Shown here: in pieces, positions 15,273-28,474 of the stretch | How the letters are laid out: each line of letters begins with the position of its first letter | Numbering within the stretch: the first letter of the stretch is position 1 | Assembly (NCBI GenBank): GCA_031254575.1 | Contig: JAIRUE010000085.1 | Coordinates: forward strand, 1-51,832 | From: Oscillospiraceae bacterium | GTDB lineage: Bacteria; Bacillota; Clostridia; Oscillospirales; UBA929 | Direction of reading: 5' to 3' | Length of the DNA: 51,832 bases | Program-made: the position numbers and the translations under genes | The notes under the pieces: model-generated | Databases searched by the model: none | The model's input: the letters and a program-made list of their open reading frames with translations, nothing else | What the model was told of the DNA's origin: nothing

Positions 15273-15339
15273 GGATATAGACCGCCCCGCCGCCGGGTTT
15301 AATGCGGGCGGAGGAGCGTGACAGAGCTGGAGGAGTTAT

Positions 15340-16455
15340 ATGTTGATGCACTGCGTATGCCGGCAGGACCTGTTGAATACGGCGCTGGGGCACGCGGCGC
15401 GGGCGGTTTCGTCCCGCGCCGTGGGCGAGATGCTGAAGGGGCTTTTGCTGGAATGCCGTGACGGCGCGCTGACCGTCACGGGAAACGACCTTGAGATGGG
15501 CATTGTCGCCGTGGTGCCGGCCGACGTTTTGACGGCGGGCGCCGTGGTGCTGGACGCGCGGATGGTCTGCGAGATGGTGCGCCGCGCGCCCGGAGGGGAT
15601 GTGGAGATTTCCGTCAACGAGCGTTATATGGCCCACATACAGTGCGGCGCGAGCGTGTTTGACGTGACGGCGCTGCCGTCGGAGAACTATCCCGTCCTGC
15701 CCGAGGTGTCGGGGCTGCGTTCGCTCACGCTGCCGCAGGCGGTCCTCAAGAGGCTGCTGGGGATGACCCTTTTCTCCGTCTCCGAGGCCGAGACCAGGCA
15801 TATCCACACCGGGGTGCTCTTTGACGCCGAGCCGGAACGGCTCACTCTCGTGGCGCTCGACGGGCACCGCCTGGCGCTGAGCCACGTCGGGCGGGAGGGG
15901 GAAGGGGAGCCGTTTTCCGCCGTGCTGCCCGCCGTCAGCCTGCGGGAGCTTGAGAGGATGCTGGAGAGCGACGAGGAGGCGCGGGTGACGCTGCATATCG
16001 GCGCGCGCCATGTGCTGGTGGACCTGACCGGGCTGACCCTGATCACGCGCGTCATGGAAGGCGAATTTTTTAAGTATAAAACGGGCATTCCCAAAACCGG
16101 CACGTTTACGGCGGTACTGGACATCAAGCCGCTTATCTCCGCCCTGGAACGGGTGGGCCTGCTGATCACCGAAAAGCTCAAGAACCCGGTGCGCCTCGTC
16201 TTCGGGGACGGGAAACTGACAGTCAACTGCCAGACGGCGCTGGGGCGCGCGCAGGACGACGTTCCCTGCGAATGCGCCGACGAGCTGGAGATCGGCTTCA
16301 ATCACCGTTACCTGCTCGACGCCCTGCGCCGCATGGAAGGAGAGCGTTTCCGCTTCGAGACGTCCGGCCCCATTTCTCCCTGCCTGATGCTGCCGGAATC
16401 GGACGAGGACACCCTGTTTATGGTGCTGCCGGTGAGGTTGAGCGCGAATCCATGA
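15340..16455 (+). CDS. dnaN: DNA polymerase III beta subunit (sliding clamp)
   Basis: Ring-shaped processivity clamp of the replicase, 371 residues with three repeated clamp domains. Recognisable parts are the N-terminal LLNTALGHAARAVSSRAV helix, LLLECRDGALTVTGNDLEMG, LPSENYPVLPEV and the ALDGHRLALSHV strand of domain 2. The ATG at 15340 follows GGAGGAG, 67 bases after dnaA. Its stop overlaps the recF start (ATGA); the S4-domain gene (yaaA) often found between dnaN and recF in Firmicutes is absent. Confidence 0.96.
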   Translation: MLMHCVCRQDLLNTALGHAARAVSSRAVGEMLKGLLLECRDGALTVTGNDLEMGIVAVVPADVLTAGAVVLDARMVCEMVRRAPGGDVEISVNERYMAHIQCGASVFDVTALPSENYPVLPEVSGLRSLTLPQAVLKRLLGMTLFSVSEAETRHIHTGVLFDAEPERLTLVALDGHRLALSHVGREGEGEPFSAVLPAVSLRELERMLESDEEARVTLHIGARHVLVDLTGLTLITRVMEGEFFKYKTGIPKTGTFTAVLDIKPLISALERVGLLITEKLKNPVRLVFGDGKLTVNCQTALGRAQDDVPCECADELEIGFNHRYLLDALRRMEGERFRFETSGPISPCLMLPESDEDTLFMVLPVRLSANP

Positions 16456-17504
16456 CCCTGCTTTCCATTACACTGCGCGACTTCCGCGGCTATGCCGAAG
16501 CGTCGTTTTCATTTTCCGGGGGCGTCAACGTCATATCGGGGCCAAACGGCGCGGGAAAGACCAACCTGCTTGAGGCGGTCCACTACCTGGCGACCAGCAA
16601 AAGCCCCCGCGTGCCCCGCGACGCCGATCTGATCCGGTTTGATTGCCCCGGCGCGGAGCTTGCGGCTGTTTTGCGCTCCGGCGGGCGGGAACAGACGCTC
16701 TCGGTCCGGCTGAGGCGCGGTGTGCGGCGGGTGTTTTTTCTGAACGGCGCCGCCCTGTCTTCCCCGCGCGAGCTGATGGGCGTTCTGCCCTCCGTTTTTT
16801 TTGATCCCGGCGACCTGTCGCTGTTACGGGGGGGCGCCGCCGGGCGCCGCGCGTTCATCGACGCCGCCCTGTGCCAGCAGAAGCCCCGCTACCTTGAGAC
16901 GCTGCGCCGCTACCGCAAGCTGCATGAATCCAAAACCAGGCTGCTCTCGCTGGCGGTCCTTGAGCCCGCGTATTTGGACATGCTGACCGAGTACAACCGC
17001 GGGCTGGCCGATACCGGGGCCGTTCTGGCCTCGTACCGCAAGCCGTTTCTGGAGGAACTCGCGCCCGTCGCGGGCGCGCACCACGCGGCCATATCGGGCG
17101 GGCGCGAGACGCTGACGCTGCGCTACCAGACCCGCGCGGACGACGCGGACGGGGCGTTCGCGAAGATGGAGGAGCGGCGCGGGGCCGAGCTTGCGAGGCG
17201 GCAATGCCTTGTGGGGGCGCACCGGGACGACGCGGAGGCGTTTCTGGACGGGCGGCCGCTGCGCGGGATCAGTTCGCAGGGACAGGCGCGCACCGCCGCC
17301 GTAGCGATGAAACTGGCCGTGCGCGACGTGCTGGCCCGGGCGCTCGGCGAACCCCCGCTGCTGCTGCTGGACGACGTTTTGAGCGAATTGGACGGGACGC
17401 GGCAGCAATACGTGCTGGGGCACATCGGCGGCGGGCAGACGTTTATCACCTGCTGTGAGCCGGGTAAACTGTCGTTGTCAGGCAAAAACATACTTCTGGG
17501 GTGA
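16452..17504 (+). CDS. recF: DNA replication and repair protein RecF
   Basis: SMC-like ATPase that helps load RecA at single-strand gaps with RecO and RecR. The 350-residue length is usual. Walker A GPNGAGKT is at 30-37, the signature motif SSQGQARTAAVAMKLA and Walker B LLLLDDVLSELD near the C-terminus, followed by the His-switch-region replacement GQTFITCCEP. The start is the ATG at 16452 overlapping the dnaN stop by four bases; the longer upstream frame is a shadow of dnaN. Confidence 0.95.
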   Translation: MTLLSITLRDFRGYAEASFSFSGGVNVISGPNGAGKTNLLEAVHYLATSKSPRVPRDADLIRFDCPGAELAAVLRSGGREQTLSVRLRRGVRRVFFLNGAALSSPRELMGVLPSVFFDPGDLSLLRGGAAGRRAFIDAALCQQKPRYLETLRRYRKLHESKTRLLSLAVLEPAYLDMLTEYNRGLADTGAVLASYRKPFLEELAPVAGAHHAAISGGRETLTLRYQTRADDADGAFAKMEERRGAELARRQCLVGAHRDDAEAFLDGRPLRGISSQGQARTAAVAMKLAVRDVLARALGEPPLLLLDDVLSELDGTRQQYVLGHIGGGQTFITCCEPGKLSLSGKNILLG

Positions 17505-17508
17505 GAGC

Positions 17509-17757
17509 GTGTACTTGCATATCGGCGGCGACAGCGTTCTCCGGAGCGGGGCGGTCATCGGCCTGTTCGACCTTGACGGCTGTTCACGGAGGCAGGATAC
17601 GCGCCGGTTTCTGCAAAACCGGGAGAATGACGGGCGGCTGTCACAGGCGGCGGAGGGCATTTTGCCGCGCAGCTTCGTCGTGACGGCGGATGACAGGACC
17701 TATCTGTCGCCGGCTACGACGGCGACGCTGAAAAAGAGGCTGAACGCAGCCGTGTAA
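17509..17757 (+). CDS. remB: RemB-like DUF370 protein
   Basis: An 82-residue protein of the DUF370 family (RemB/YaaB), cytoplasmic regulators linked in Bacillus subtilis to extracellular matrix gene expression and always found between recF and gyrB. It has the typical YLHIGGDSVLRSGAVIGLFDLD start and the RSFVVTADDRTYLSPATTATLKKR end. The GTG at 17509 is used, five bases after the recF stop, with GGGGTGAG as ribosome site; the longer frame upstream overlaps recF. Confidence 0.88.
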   Translation: MYLHIGGDSVLRSGAVIGLFDLDGCSRRQDTRRFLQNRENDGRLSQAAEGILPRSFVVTADDRTYLSPATTATLKKRLNAAV

Positions 17758-17804
17758 GGACCGCGCTGGCGGTCCGCGGGACGCCACGGAGGCGTCTCTC
17801 ATAA

Positions 17805-19748
<1,944 letters not shown>

Positions 19749-19814
19749 CAGGCGGAGCGGTTATCGGCCGCCCGCGGGCACACGATCCCTACAACGCGGT
19801 AAAGGAGAACCCGG

Positions 19815-22363
<2,549 letters not shown>

Positions 22364-22367
<4 letters not shown>

Positions 22368-22807
22368 AAACCGTGGCCCTTTACACCGACGGCGCGTGCA
22401 GCGGCAACCCCGGCCCCGGCGGGTGGGGATGCGTCCTCCGGTACGGAGAGCTTGAGAAGGAGCTCTCCGGCGGGGAGGAGCAGACCACCAACAACCGCAT
22501 GGAGCTGACGGCGGTCATCGCGGGGCTGGAGACGCTGAGGGAGCCGTGCATAGTGGAGCTGTATTCCGACTCAAAATACGTTACGGACGCGCTTATTAAA
22601 GGCTGGGCGCGCGGGTGGCAGAAGCGGAACTGGGTCAAAAATGACAAGCAGCCCGCGCTGAACCCGGATCTGTGGGAACGCCTGCTGGCGCTGTGCGGGA
22701 CGCACGAAGTCCGTCCCCACTGGGTACGCGGCCACGCCGACAACGAATACAACAACCGCTGCGACGGGCTGGCGGTATCGGCGATCCCACGTAAATCGGA
22801 GGCATAA
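22364..22807 (+). CDS. rnhA: Ribonuclease HI
   Basis: Cuts the RNA strand of RNA-DNA hybrids, removing primers and R-loops. The 147 residues show all four catalytic acids: Asp in [17 protein letters not shown], Glu in NNRMELTAV, Asp in [10 protein letters not shown] and Asp in [13 protein letters not shown]. It starts within the gyrA stop (ATGA), so it is co-expressed with gyrase; both oppose the consequences of negative supercoiling and R-loops. The cysteine desulfurase gene follows two bases later. Confidence 0.96.
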
Positions 22808-22809
22808 AA

Positions 22810-24000
22810 ATGTTTGTTTACTGTGACACCGCAGCGACGACTCCCCTCTCCAAGCCCGCCTTTGAGGCCATGCTGCCGTGGCTCCAAACGGGCTACGGCA
22901 ACGCGTCCAGCATTTATAAGATGGCGCGGGACGCCCGGCGCGCCCTGGAGGACGCCCGGAGGATGGCCGCGTCCTGCCTTGAGGTTTCGCATGAAAACCT
23001 GTATTTTACCTCCGGCGGCACCGAGGCGGACAACTGGGCCGTGAAAGGGGCCGCCGAACTGGGAGGGGAGGCTCGGCGGCATATCGTCATCTCCGCCGTT
23101 GAGCACCACGCCGTCTTGCACACGGCGGAATATCTCAAGAAGAAAGGGCACCCCGTCACGATCCTTCCCGTCAGCGGGGACGGGCTGCTCGATCCCGATA
23201 CCCTGCGGAAGGCCCTGCGCCCCGATACGGCGGTGGTGTCGGTCATTTACGCCAACAACGAGATCGGGACGCTGCAGCCCATTGCGGAACTGGCGCGCGC
23301 CGTCAAGGAGACGGACGGGAAGATCCTGTTTCACACCGACGCCGTACAGGCCGCCGGGCATATCTTTGTCGATATTACGCCCGACATCGATCTGCTCTCC
23401 GTCGCGGCGCACAAGTTCGGCGGTCCCAAAGGCATCGGCGCGCTTTATATCCGGCGCGGCGTCAAGCTGCCGCCGCTGCTGCACGGCGGCGGGCACGAGC
23501 GGGGCGGGCGTTCGGGTACGGAGAATGTCGCGGGGGCCGCCGGGCTTGCCGCCGCGCTGAAATTCATGACGGAAAACCGCGAGAGCTTTTATAAAAAGAC
23601 GCTCGCCTCCCGCGACCGCCTGATCGACGGCATCCTGTCCGCGATCCCGTACAGCCGCCTGACCGGCTCCCGCGAACACCGCCTGCCGGGCAGCGCCTCC
23701 TTCGTTTTCGCCGCCGTGGAGGGGGAAAGCCTTGTGCTGCAGCTTGACACGCTGGGCGTCGCCGCGTCGAGCGGCTCGGCCTGTTCGTCGGCGTCGCTTG
23801 ATCCGTCACATGTGCTGCTGGCCATCGGGCTGTCGCACGAGGTCGCGCACGGAAGCCTGCGCCTGACGATCGACCACGCCCGCACCAAAGATGAGATGGA
23901 TTTTGTCATACAGTCGGTCAAAACGGCGGTGGAGCGCTGCCGCGGCATGTCCCCGCTGTGGGGCGGCGGCGCGCCGCTGCGGATGTCCGGGTGGGAATAA
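22810..24000 (+). CDS. nifS: Cysteine desulfurase
   Basis: PLP enzyme that transfers sulfur from cysteine to an Fe-S scaffold. The 396 residues show the NifS/IscS features: VYCDTAATTPLSKPAFEAM start, SGGTEADNWAVKG, a VEHHAVLHT histidine, HTDAVQAAGH, the PLP Lys in SVAAHKFGGPKGIGAL, GGGHERGGRSGTENVAG and the active-site Cys loop SSGSACSSASLDPSHVL. The short C-terminus resembles the group I NifS-like enzymes of Clostridia. It is paired with the NifU-like scaffold gene 119 bases downstream. Confidence 0.94.
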   Translation: MFVYCDTAATTPLSKPAFEAMLPWLQTGYGNASSIYKMARDARRALEDARRMAASCLEVSHENLYFTSGGTEADNWAVKGAAELGGEARRHIVISAVEHHAVLHTAEYLKKKGHPVTILPVSGDGLLDPDTLRKALRPDTAVVSVIYANNEIGTLQPIAELARAVKETDGKILFHTDAVQAAGHIFVDITPDIDLLSVAAHKFGGPKGIGALYIRRGVKLPPLLHGGGHERGGRSGTENVAGAAGLAAALKFMTENRESFYKKTLASRDRLIDGILSAIPYSRLTGSREHRLPGSASFVFAAVEGESLVLQLDTLGVAASSGSACSSASLDPSHVLLAIGLSHEVAHGSLRLTIDHARTKDEMDFVIQSVKTAVERCRGMSPLWGGGAPLRMSGWE

Positions 24001-24119
24001 AACAGAGCGTTTGCGCAGCCGGAGAGATTCTCGCGGCCGCCCGGCGGGCGTGACGCAAGGTGACAACGGTTATAAAAACACTGATGTACCCGAAAGCGGG
24101 GGAAAGGGGAACCTGTACA

Positions 24120-24494
24120 ATGTACACCGAGCGCGTCATGGATCATTTCAACAACCCGCGCAATATGGGCGAGGTTGAGGATTACAATGCCGAGGGCACC
24201 GTCGGCAACGCCAAGTGCGGCGACATCATGCGCATGACGATGCGGATCGAGGACGGCGTTATCGAGGACGTGAAATTCAAAACGTTTGGCTGCGGCGCGG
24301 CTGTGGCGACCTCCAGCATCGCCACCGAGATGGTCAAGGGGAAGACGGTGGAGGAGGCGCTGAAGCTGACCAACAGCGCCGTTGTGGAAGCGCTGGAGGG
24401 CCTGCCCCCGCAAAAAATTCACTGTTCCGTTTTAGCAGAGGAGGCCGTCAGGGCGGCGATCGAAAACTGGCGGGAACGGGCGGGCGAGGAATAG
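24120..24494 (+). CDS. nifU: Fe-S cluster scaffold, NifU N-terminal/IscU type
   Basis: A 124-residue scaffold on which NifS builds [2Fe-2S]/[4Fe-4S] clusters. The three ligand cysteines are present in GNAKCGD, KTFGCGAA and IHCSVLAEEA, and the MYTERVMDHFNNPRNMGEV opening is the family standard. The ATG at 24120 is taken because it gives that conserved start; AGGGGA lies about 11 bases upstream. The 119-base spacer after nifS has no gene. It lies immediately before the rnf promoter, whose products need many clusters. Confidence 0.93.
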   Translation: MYTERVMDHFNNPRNMGEVEDYNAEGTVGNAKCGDIMRMTMRIEDGVIEDVKFKTFGCGAAVATSSIATEMVKGKTVEEALKLTNSAVVEALEGLPPQKIHCSVLAEEAVRAAIENWRERAGEE

Positions 24495-24524
24495 GACGGG
24501 TATGCGCAATCAGGTGAGACATGG

Positions 24525-24553
24525 TTGACAGGCATATCCATTTGGGGTATATT
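24525..24553 (+). promoter_or_regulatory. Strong promoter of the rnf operon
   Basis: TTGACA (24525-24530), a 17-base spacer and TATATT (24548-24553), 24 bases before the rnfC ATG, so the leader is very short. Confidence 0.8.
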
Positions 24554-24576
24554 GTATACTTGGGAGATGATTGCCG

Positions 24577-25896
24577 ATGTTTCACCATTTCCGGGGCGGG
24601 ATCCATCCCCCGGACATGAAAGACGCCACCCGTCATAAGCCCGTTGAGCAGCTCCCGCCGCCCGCGCGGGTCATACTGCCCATGTCGATGCATATAGGCG
24701 CGCCCTGCGAGCCGGTGGTACGGCTCGACCAGGAGGTCTTTATGGGCCAGCTTGTCGCCGACAGCGCCGCGCCGGTATCGGCGCCCATCCATTCGCCCGT
24801 CTCGGGCAGGGTGCTGGCGATAGACCTTTTTCCGCACCCCGGCGGTTCGCGCGTCTTGAGCGTCGTCATCGAAAACGACGGGCGGGATATGCCGCATGAG
24901 TCCGTACATCCCAAAGGCTCGGTGGAGTCGCTCACGCCGGATCAGCTCCTGCGCGTCGTCCGGGACGCCGGCATTGTAGGGATGGGCGGGGCGGCGTTTC
25001 CCACCCATATAAAAATCGCGTCGGCGCGCGGCAAATGCGATACCGTCGTCATCAACGCCTCCGAATGCGAGCCTTATATCACGGCCGACCACCGCCTCAT
25101 GCTGGAAGCCCCCGAGGAGGTGATCGGCGGTTTGCGCGTTCTGATGAAGCTGCTGGAGCCCAAACGCGCCGTCATTGCCGTGGAGTCCAACAAGCGCGAC
25201 GCGCTGGATTCCCTGCGCCGCACGCTGCCGGGCAAGACCAGGATCGAGCTTGCGGCGCTGCGCACGCGGTATCCGCAGGGCTCGGAAAAGCAGCTTGTCA
25301 AATCGCTCACCGGGCGCGAGGTGCCGCCGGGCAAGCTGCCCGCCGACGTAAAATGCGTCGTATTCAACACCGGCACGGCGGCGGCGCTGCACCGCGCCGT
25401 CACGACAGGGCAGCCGTTGATCCGCCGGATCGTCACCGTTTCGGGAAGCGCCGTCGCCAACGCCAAAAATCTGGATGTGCGCTTCGGGACCCCGATCGCC
25501 GATATTTTCCACGCCACAGGCGGCTTCCGCGAACCGCCGGCCAAGGTGATGACGGGCGGTCCGATGACGGGGGTGGCGCAGCACGATCTGTCCGCCCCGC
25601 TGATCAAGGGCTGCAACGGGCTGCTGGCGTTCTCGGAGGCCGACATCCCGCCTCCGGGAAACGAGATCTGCATTCGGTGCGGGCGCTGCGTGCGCGTCTG
25701 CCCGGTCAATCTGCTGCCGATTTATCTGTACATGAACGAGCGCAAGGACCGTCTGCGGGAGCTGGAAAAGCTGCGCCTCGACGACTGCATCGAGTGCGGC
25801 GCCTGCTCATATATATGCCCGGGGCGGCTTTATCTGGTCCACTCGATACGCACCGGAAAGCAAAAGCTCCGGGATCAAAAAAAGGAAGCGGGGTGA
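24577..25896 (+). CDS. rnfC: Rnf complex subunit RnfC
   Basis: Peripheral subunit of the Rnf ferredoxin:NAD+ oxidoreductase, which pumps Na+ or H+ while moving electrons; RnfC carries NADH/FMN-binding folds and two [4Fe-4S] clusters. It has the HFRGGIHPP start, the GMGGAAFPTHIK glycine-rich FMN region, NASECEPYITAD, and two cluster motifs from Cys365 (CIRCGRCVRVCP) and Cys404 (CIECGACSYICP). At 439 residues it is the usual short clostridial form. ATG 24577 is preferred to TTG 24571 because GGGAG at 24562 then has proper spacing. Confidence 0.95.
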   Translation: MFHHFRGGIHPPDMKDATRHKPVEQLPPPARVILPMSMHIGAPCEPVVRLDQEVFMGQLVADSAAPVSAPIHSPVSGRVLAIDLFPHPGGSRVLSVVIENDGRDMPHESVHPKGSVESLTPDQLLRVVRDAGIVGMGGAAFPTHIKIASARGKCDTVVINASECEPYITADHRLMLEAPEEVIGGLRVLMKLLEPKRAVIAVESNKRDALDSLRRTLPGKTRIELAALRTRYPQGSEKQLVKSLTGREVPPGKLPADVKCVVFNTGTAAALHRAVTTGQPLIRRIVTVSGSAVANAKNLDVRFGTPIADIFHATGGFREPPAKVMTGGPMTGVAQHDLSAPLIKGCNGLLAFSEADIPPPGNEICIRCGRCVRVCPVNLLPIYLYMNERKDRLRELEKLRLDDCIECGACSYICPGRLYLVHSIRTGKQKLRDQKKEAG

Positions 25897-25906
25897 CGGA
25901 GAGACT

Positions 25907-26920
25907 GTGGAAAAGCAACTGACCGTTTCCTCCTCGCCGCACATCCGCGCCGATGAAAACACGCGCTCGGTTATGCTGGACGTACTGATCGCCCTGTCGT
26001 TCCCGCTGGCCGTCGCCGTGTACTTCTTCGGGTGGCGCTCGCTGTCGCTCGCGGCGGTTTCGGTCGCCTGCTGCGCCGCCTTTGAGTACGCGTACCGCAA
26101 GCTGCTGAAAAAGCCGGGGTCCCTGGGCGATCTGTCGGCCTTGGTGACGGGGATGCTGCTCTGTTTTATCCTGCCGGTGTCGGCGCCCTATTGGGTGGCT
26201 GTGCTGGGCTCGTTTTTCGCGATCGTGGTCGTCAAACAGCTTTACGGCGGCATCGGGAAGAATTTTCTCAATCCCGCGCTGGCCGCCCGCGCTTTTATGT
26301 CCGGCTTTGCCGCGCTCTCCTCTTACGTCGCGCCGCTGTCCGACCCCAGAGTGCCCGTTTTGGGCGCTTTTGCCCCGGACGCCGTAGCCGCCGCCACTCC
26401 CCTGAGCTACATCAAACCCGCCGAACAGCTCCTCCTCCACGGCCTGCCCACCGGCACGGGCGTCTTCAGCTGGCAGGATATGTTTCTGGGGCAGATTCCC
26501 GGCTGTATCGGCGAAGTCAGCACCGCCCTGCTGTTGCTGGGCGGGCTCTACCTCGTTATCCGGCGTGTCATCACGCCGCGTATTCCGCTGGCGTTTATCG
26601 GCACGGCGGCGCTGCTGACTTTCTTCTTTCCGCGCGGCGGCGTGCCGGGCGGCGAATACATGCTCTACAGCCTGCTCTCCGGCGGGCTGGTCCTCGGCGC
26701 GGTCTTTATGGCGACCGATTACGCCACCAGTCCCGTCACCCCGCGCGGCCAATGGCTCTACGGTATCGGCTGCGGCCTGCTGACCGTTTTTATCCGCTAT
26801 TTCGGAGGTATGCCGGAGGGCGTATGCTATGCCATCCTGCTGATGAATACCGTCGTCTGGCTGCTGGATAAGGCGGGCGTGCCGAGACGCTTCGGGAGGA
26901 GGTGGCTGCGCCGTGAATGA
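25907..26920 (+). CDS. rnfD: Rnf complex subunit RnfD
   Basis: Integral membrane subunit with about eight to nine helices and a covalently bound FMN, part of the ion-translocating core. The 337 residues start SSPHIRADENTRSVMLDVLIA, as in the family; KQLYGGIGKNFLNPALAARAF and the AAATPLSYIK segment carry the probable flavin Thr, and MATDYATSPVTPRGQ is the C-terminal hallmark. The start is GTG at 25907, ten bases after rnfC. Its last codons overlap the rnfG start by eight bases. Confidence 0.94.
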   Translation: MEKQLTVSSSPHIRADENTRSVMLDVLIALSFPLAVAVYFFGWRSLSLAAVSVACCAAFEYAYRKLLKKPGSLGDLSALVTGMLLCFILPVSAPYWVAVLGSFFAIVVVKQLYGGIGKNFLNPALAARAFMSGFAALSSYVAPLSDPRVPVLGAFAPDAVAAATPLSYIKPAEQLLLHGLPTGTGVFSWQDMFLGQIPGCIGEVSTALLLLGGLYLVIRRVITPRIPLAFIGTAALLTFFFPRGGVPGGEYMLYSLLSGGLVLGAVFMATDYATSPVTPRGQWLYGIGCGLLTVFIRYFGGMPEGVCYAILLMNTVVWLLDKAGVPRRFGRRWLRRE

Positions 26921-27746
26921 GGATTTCGCCGAGGCCGCGGAACCCAGGGAACCGGTATCCGGCGTGACCGAGCCCGCGAGTGAACCGTCAGGCGAACCCG
27001 TACCGGACGAACCGGTAACCGGGTCCGGGCCGGACGGCGCCCCCCCGAAACCTCCATATAAAAAGCTCCCCGACCTCAAAGGCGTCATGATGCGCACCGG
27101 TCCTTTCCTGAACGCGGCGGGCAAAGGGCTGCGCGCGGCCGTCCGCGTGACGGCCGCGGTCCTGCGCGTGATCTGGCGGATTCTTTGCGCGATCGGGCGG
27201 TTTTTACACCGCGTGTTCCGGAAGGATTCGATCCCCAACCTGATCCTGGTGCTGGCGCTGCTCACCGCGGTCACCGCCGCCGGTTTGGGCGTTATATACA
27301 CCGTTACCGGACCGCAGATTGAGGCGGCGAGGGCCGAGGCGTTCGACGCGGCGATGGGGGAGGTCTTTCCCGGTCTGGAGCTTGCGTTCGTGAAGTCCTC
27401 CTTTGGGGAAAACGTCTACGAGGGACGCGACGCCGACGGCAACCTGGCCGGGTTTTCCATCCTTGTGTCGCCGGACGGCTACAGCGGTCCCATCGGTATG
27501 ATTGTCGGCGTTGACCTCCGGCGCGAGGTGACCGGCGTGACGGTGGTAAGCCAGCGGGAAACGCGGGGCTTTGACGCAAAGGGGACAATGCAAAACGGCT
27601 TTTTGGAGCAGTTTGCCGGGAAAAACGGCCCGTTTGCCCTCGGAAACGGGATCGACGCCATATCGGGCGCGACGATCTCCTCGGAGGCGGTGACGCAGGG
27701 CGTCAATGACGCGCTGGCGCTTTTGGACAGGGAGATACAGCCGTAA
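26913..27746 (+). CDS. rnfG: Rnf complex subunit RnfG with long N-terminal extension
   Basis: Membrane-anchored subunit holding covalent FMN outside the membrane. The core is standard: one membrane helix (about 107-128), GYSGPIGMIVGVD, SQRETRGFDAK and the flavin attachment motif SGATIS with Thr254. Unusually it is preceded by about 105 extra residues: an acidic Pro/Glu-rich stretch (1-50, EPASEPSGEPVPDEPV) and a basic amphipathic part (60-105). The GTG at 26913 has GGGAGGAGG upstream, which supports the long form; no good start with a ribosome site is visible nearer the helix. Confidence 0.9.
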   Translation: MNEDFAEAAEPREPVSGVTEPASEPSGEPVPDEPVTGSGPDGAPPKPPYKKLPDLKGVMMRTGPFLNAAGKGLRAAVRVTAAVLRVIWRILCAIGRFLHRVFRKDSIPNLILVLALLTAVTAAGLGVIYTVTGPQIEAARAEAFDAAMGEVFPGLELAFVKSSFGENVYEGRDADGNLAGFSILVSPDGYSGPIGMIVGVDLRREVTGVTVVSQRETRGFDAKGTMQNGFLEQFAGKNGPFALGNGIDAISGATISSEAVTQGVNDALALLDREIQP

Positions 27747-27788
27747 CTGCGGAGGAAAAACGCGTCAGGAGTTTGGAGGAAGAATCGT

Positions 27789-28406
27789 ATGACCCAAACC
27801 ATGAGACAGTTCAAAAACGGGCTGGTGGACCAAAACCCGACCCTGGTCCTGCTGCTCGGCATGTGCCCGACGCTCGCGGTCTCGACGTCGCTGACCAACG
27901 CCGTGGGCATGGGGCTCGCGGCCACGGCGGTGCTCATCTGTTCCAATGTCGTTATTTCGGCGCTGCGGAAACTGATCCCCGATAAGATCCGCATCGCCGC
28001 GTTCGTCGTGGTCATCGCGGGGTTCGTCACGGCGGTCGATTACCTGCTCCAGGCGTTTGCCCCCGCGCTGTCGGACTCGCTGGGCATGTTCATCCCTCTG
28101 ATCGTGGTCAACTGTATTATCCTGGCGCGCGCCGAGGCGTTCGCCTCCAAAAACGGCGTCGTCCGCTCGGCCATAGACGGTCTGGCGATGGGCATGGGGT
28201 TTACCATGGCGCTGATTTTTGTCGCGGCCGTCCGCGAGCTGCTTTCCGCGGGGACGCTTTTTGAGTTCACCATTCTGCCCGACGCGTTTCCCAAAATCGA
28301 CATCATGGGGCAGCCGCCGGGAGGCTTTATCGTTTTGGGGGTCGTCATCGCCGTGATGCAGGCTGTGCGGAACCGCTCGAAGGCGAAGAACGCGGCGGGC
28401 CTGTAA
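27789..28406 (+). CDS. rnfE: Rnf complex subunit RnfE
   Basis: Six-helix membrane subunit, one of the RnfA/RnfE pair that forms the ion path and binds the intramembrane Fe-S centre. The 205 residues have the NPTLVLLLGMCPTLAVSTS motif with the cluster Cys, the LIVVNCIILARAEAFASKNG second Cys motif and the C-terminal PPGGFIVLG. The ATG at 27789 follows GGAGGAAG. Confidence 0.95.
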   Translation: MTQTMRQFKNGLVDQNPTLVLLLGMCPTLAVSTSLTNAVGMGLAATAVLICSNVVISALRKLIPDKIRIAAFVVVIAGFVTAVDYLLQAFAPALSDSLGMFIPLIVVNCIILARAEAFASKNGVVRSAIDGLAMGMGFTMALIFVAAVRELLSAGTLFEFTILPDAFPKIDIMGQPPGGFIVLGVVIAVMQAVRNRSKAKNAAGL

Positions 28407-28474
28407 GAGGCGTGTTTTGACCGGCCGGCCGCGGGCGCGCGGGAAGGCCGGCACAGAAAGGAAGGATCTCCGGT

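Noticed and set aside
15259..16305. 348-residue minus-strand frame
   Set aside because: It is antisense to dnaN, is rich in His/Arg/Gln as expected from reverse reading, and has no recognisable domain.
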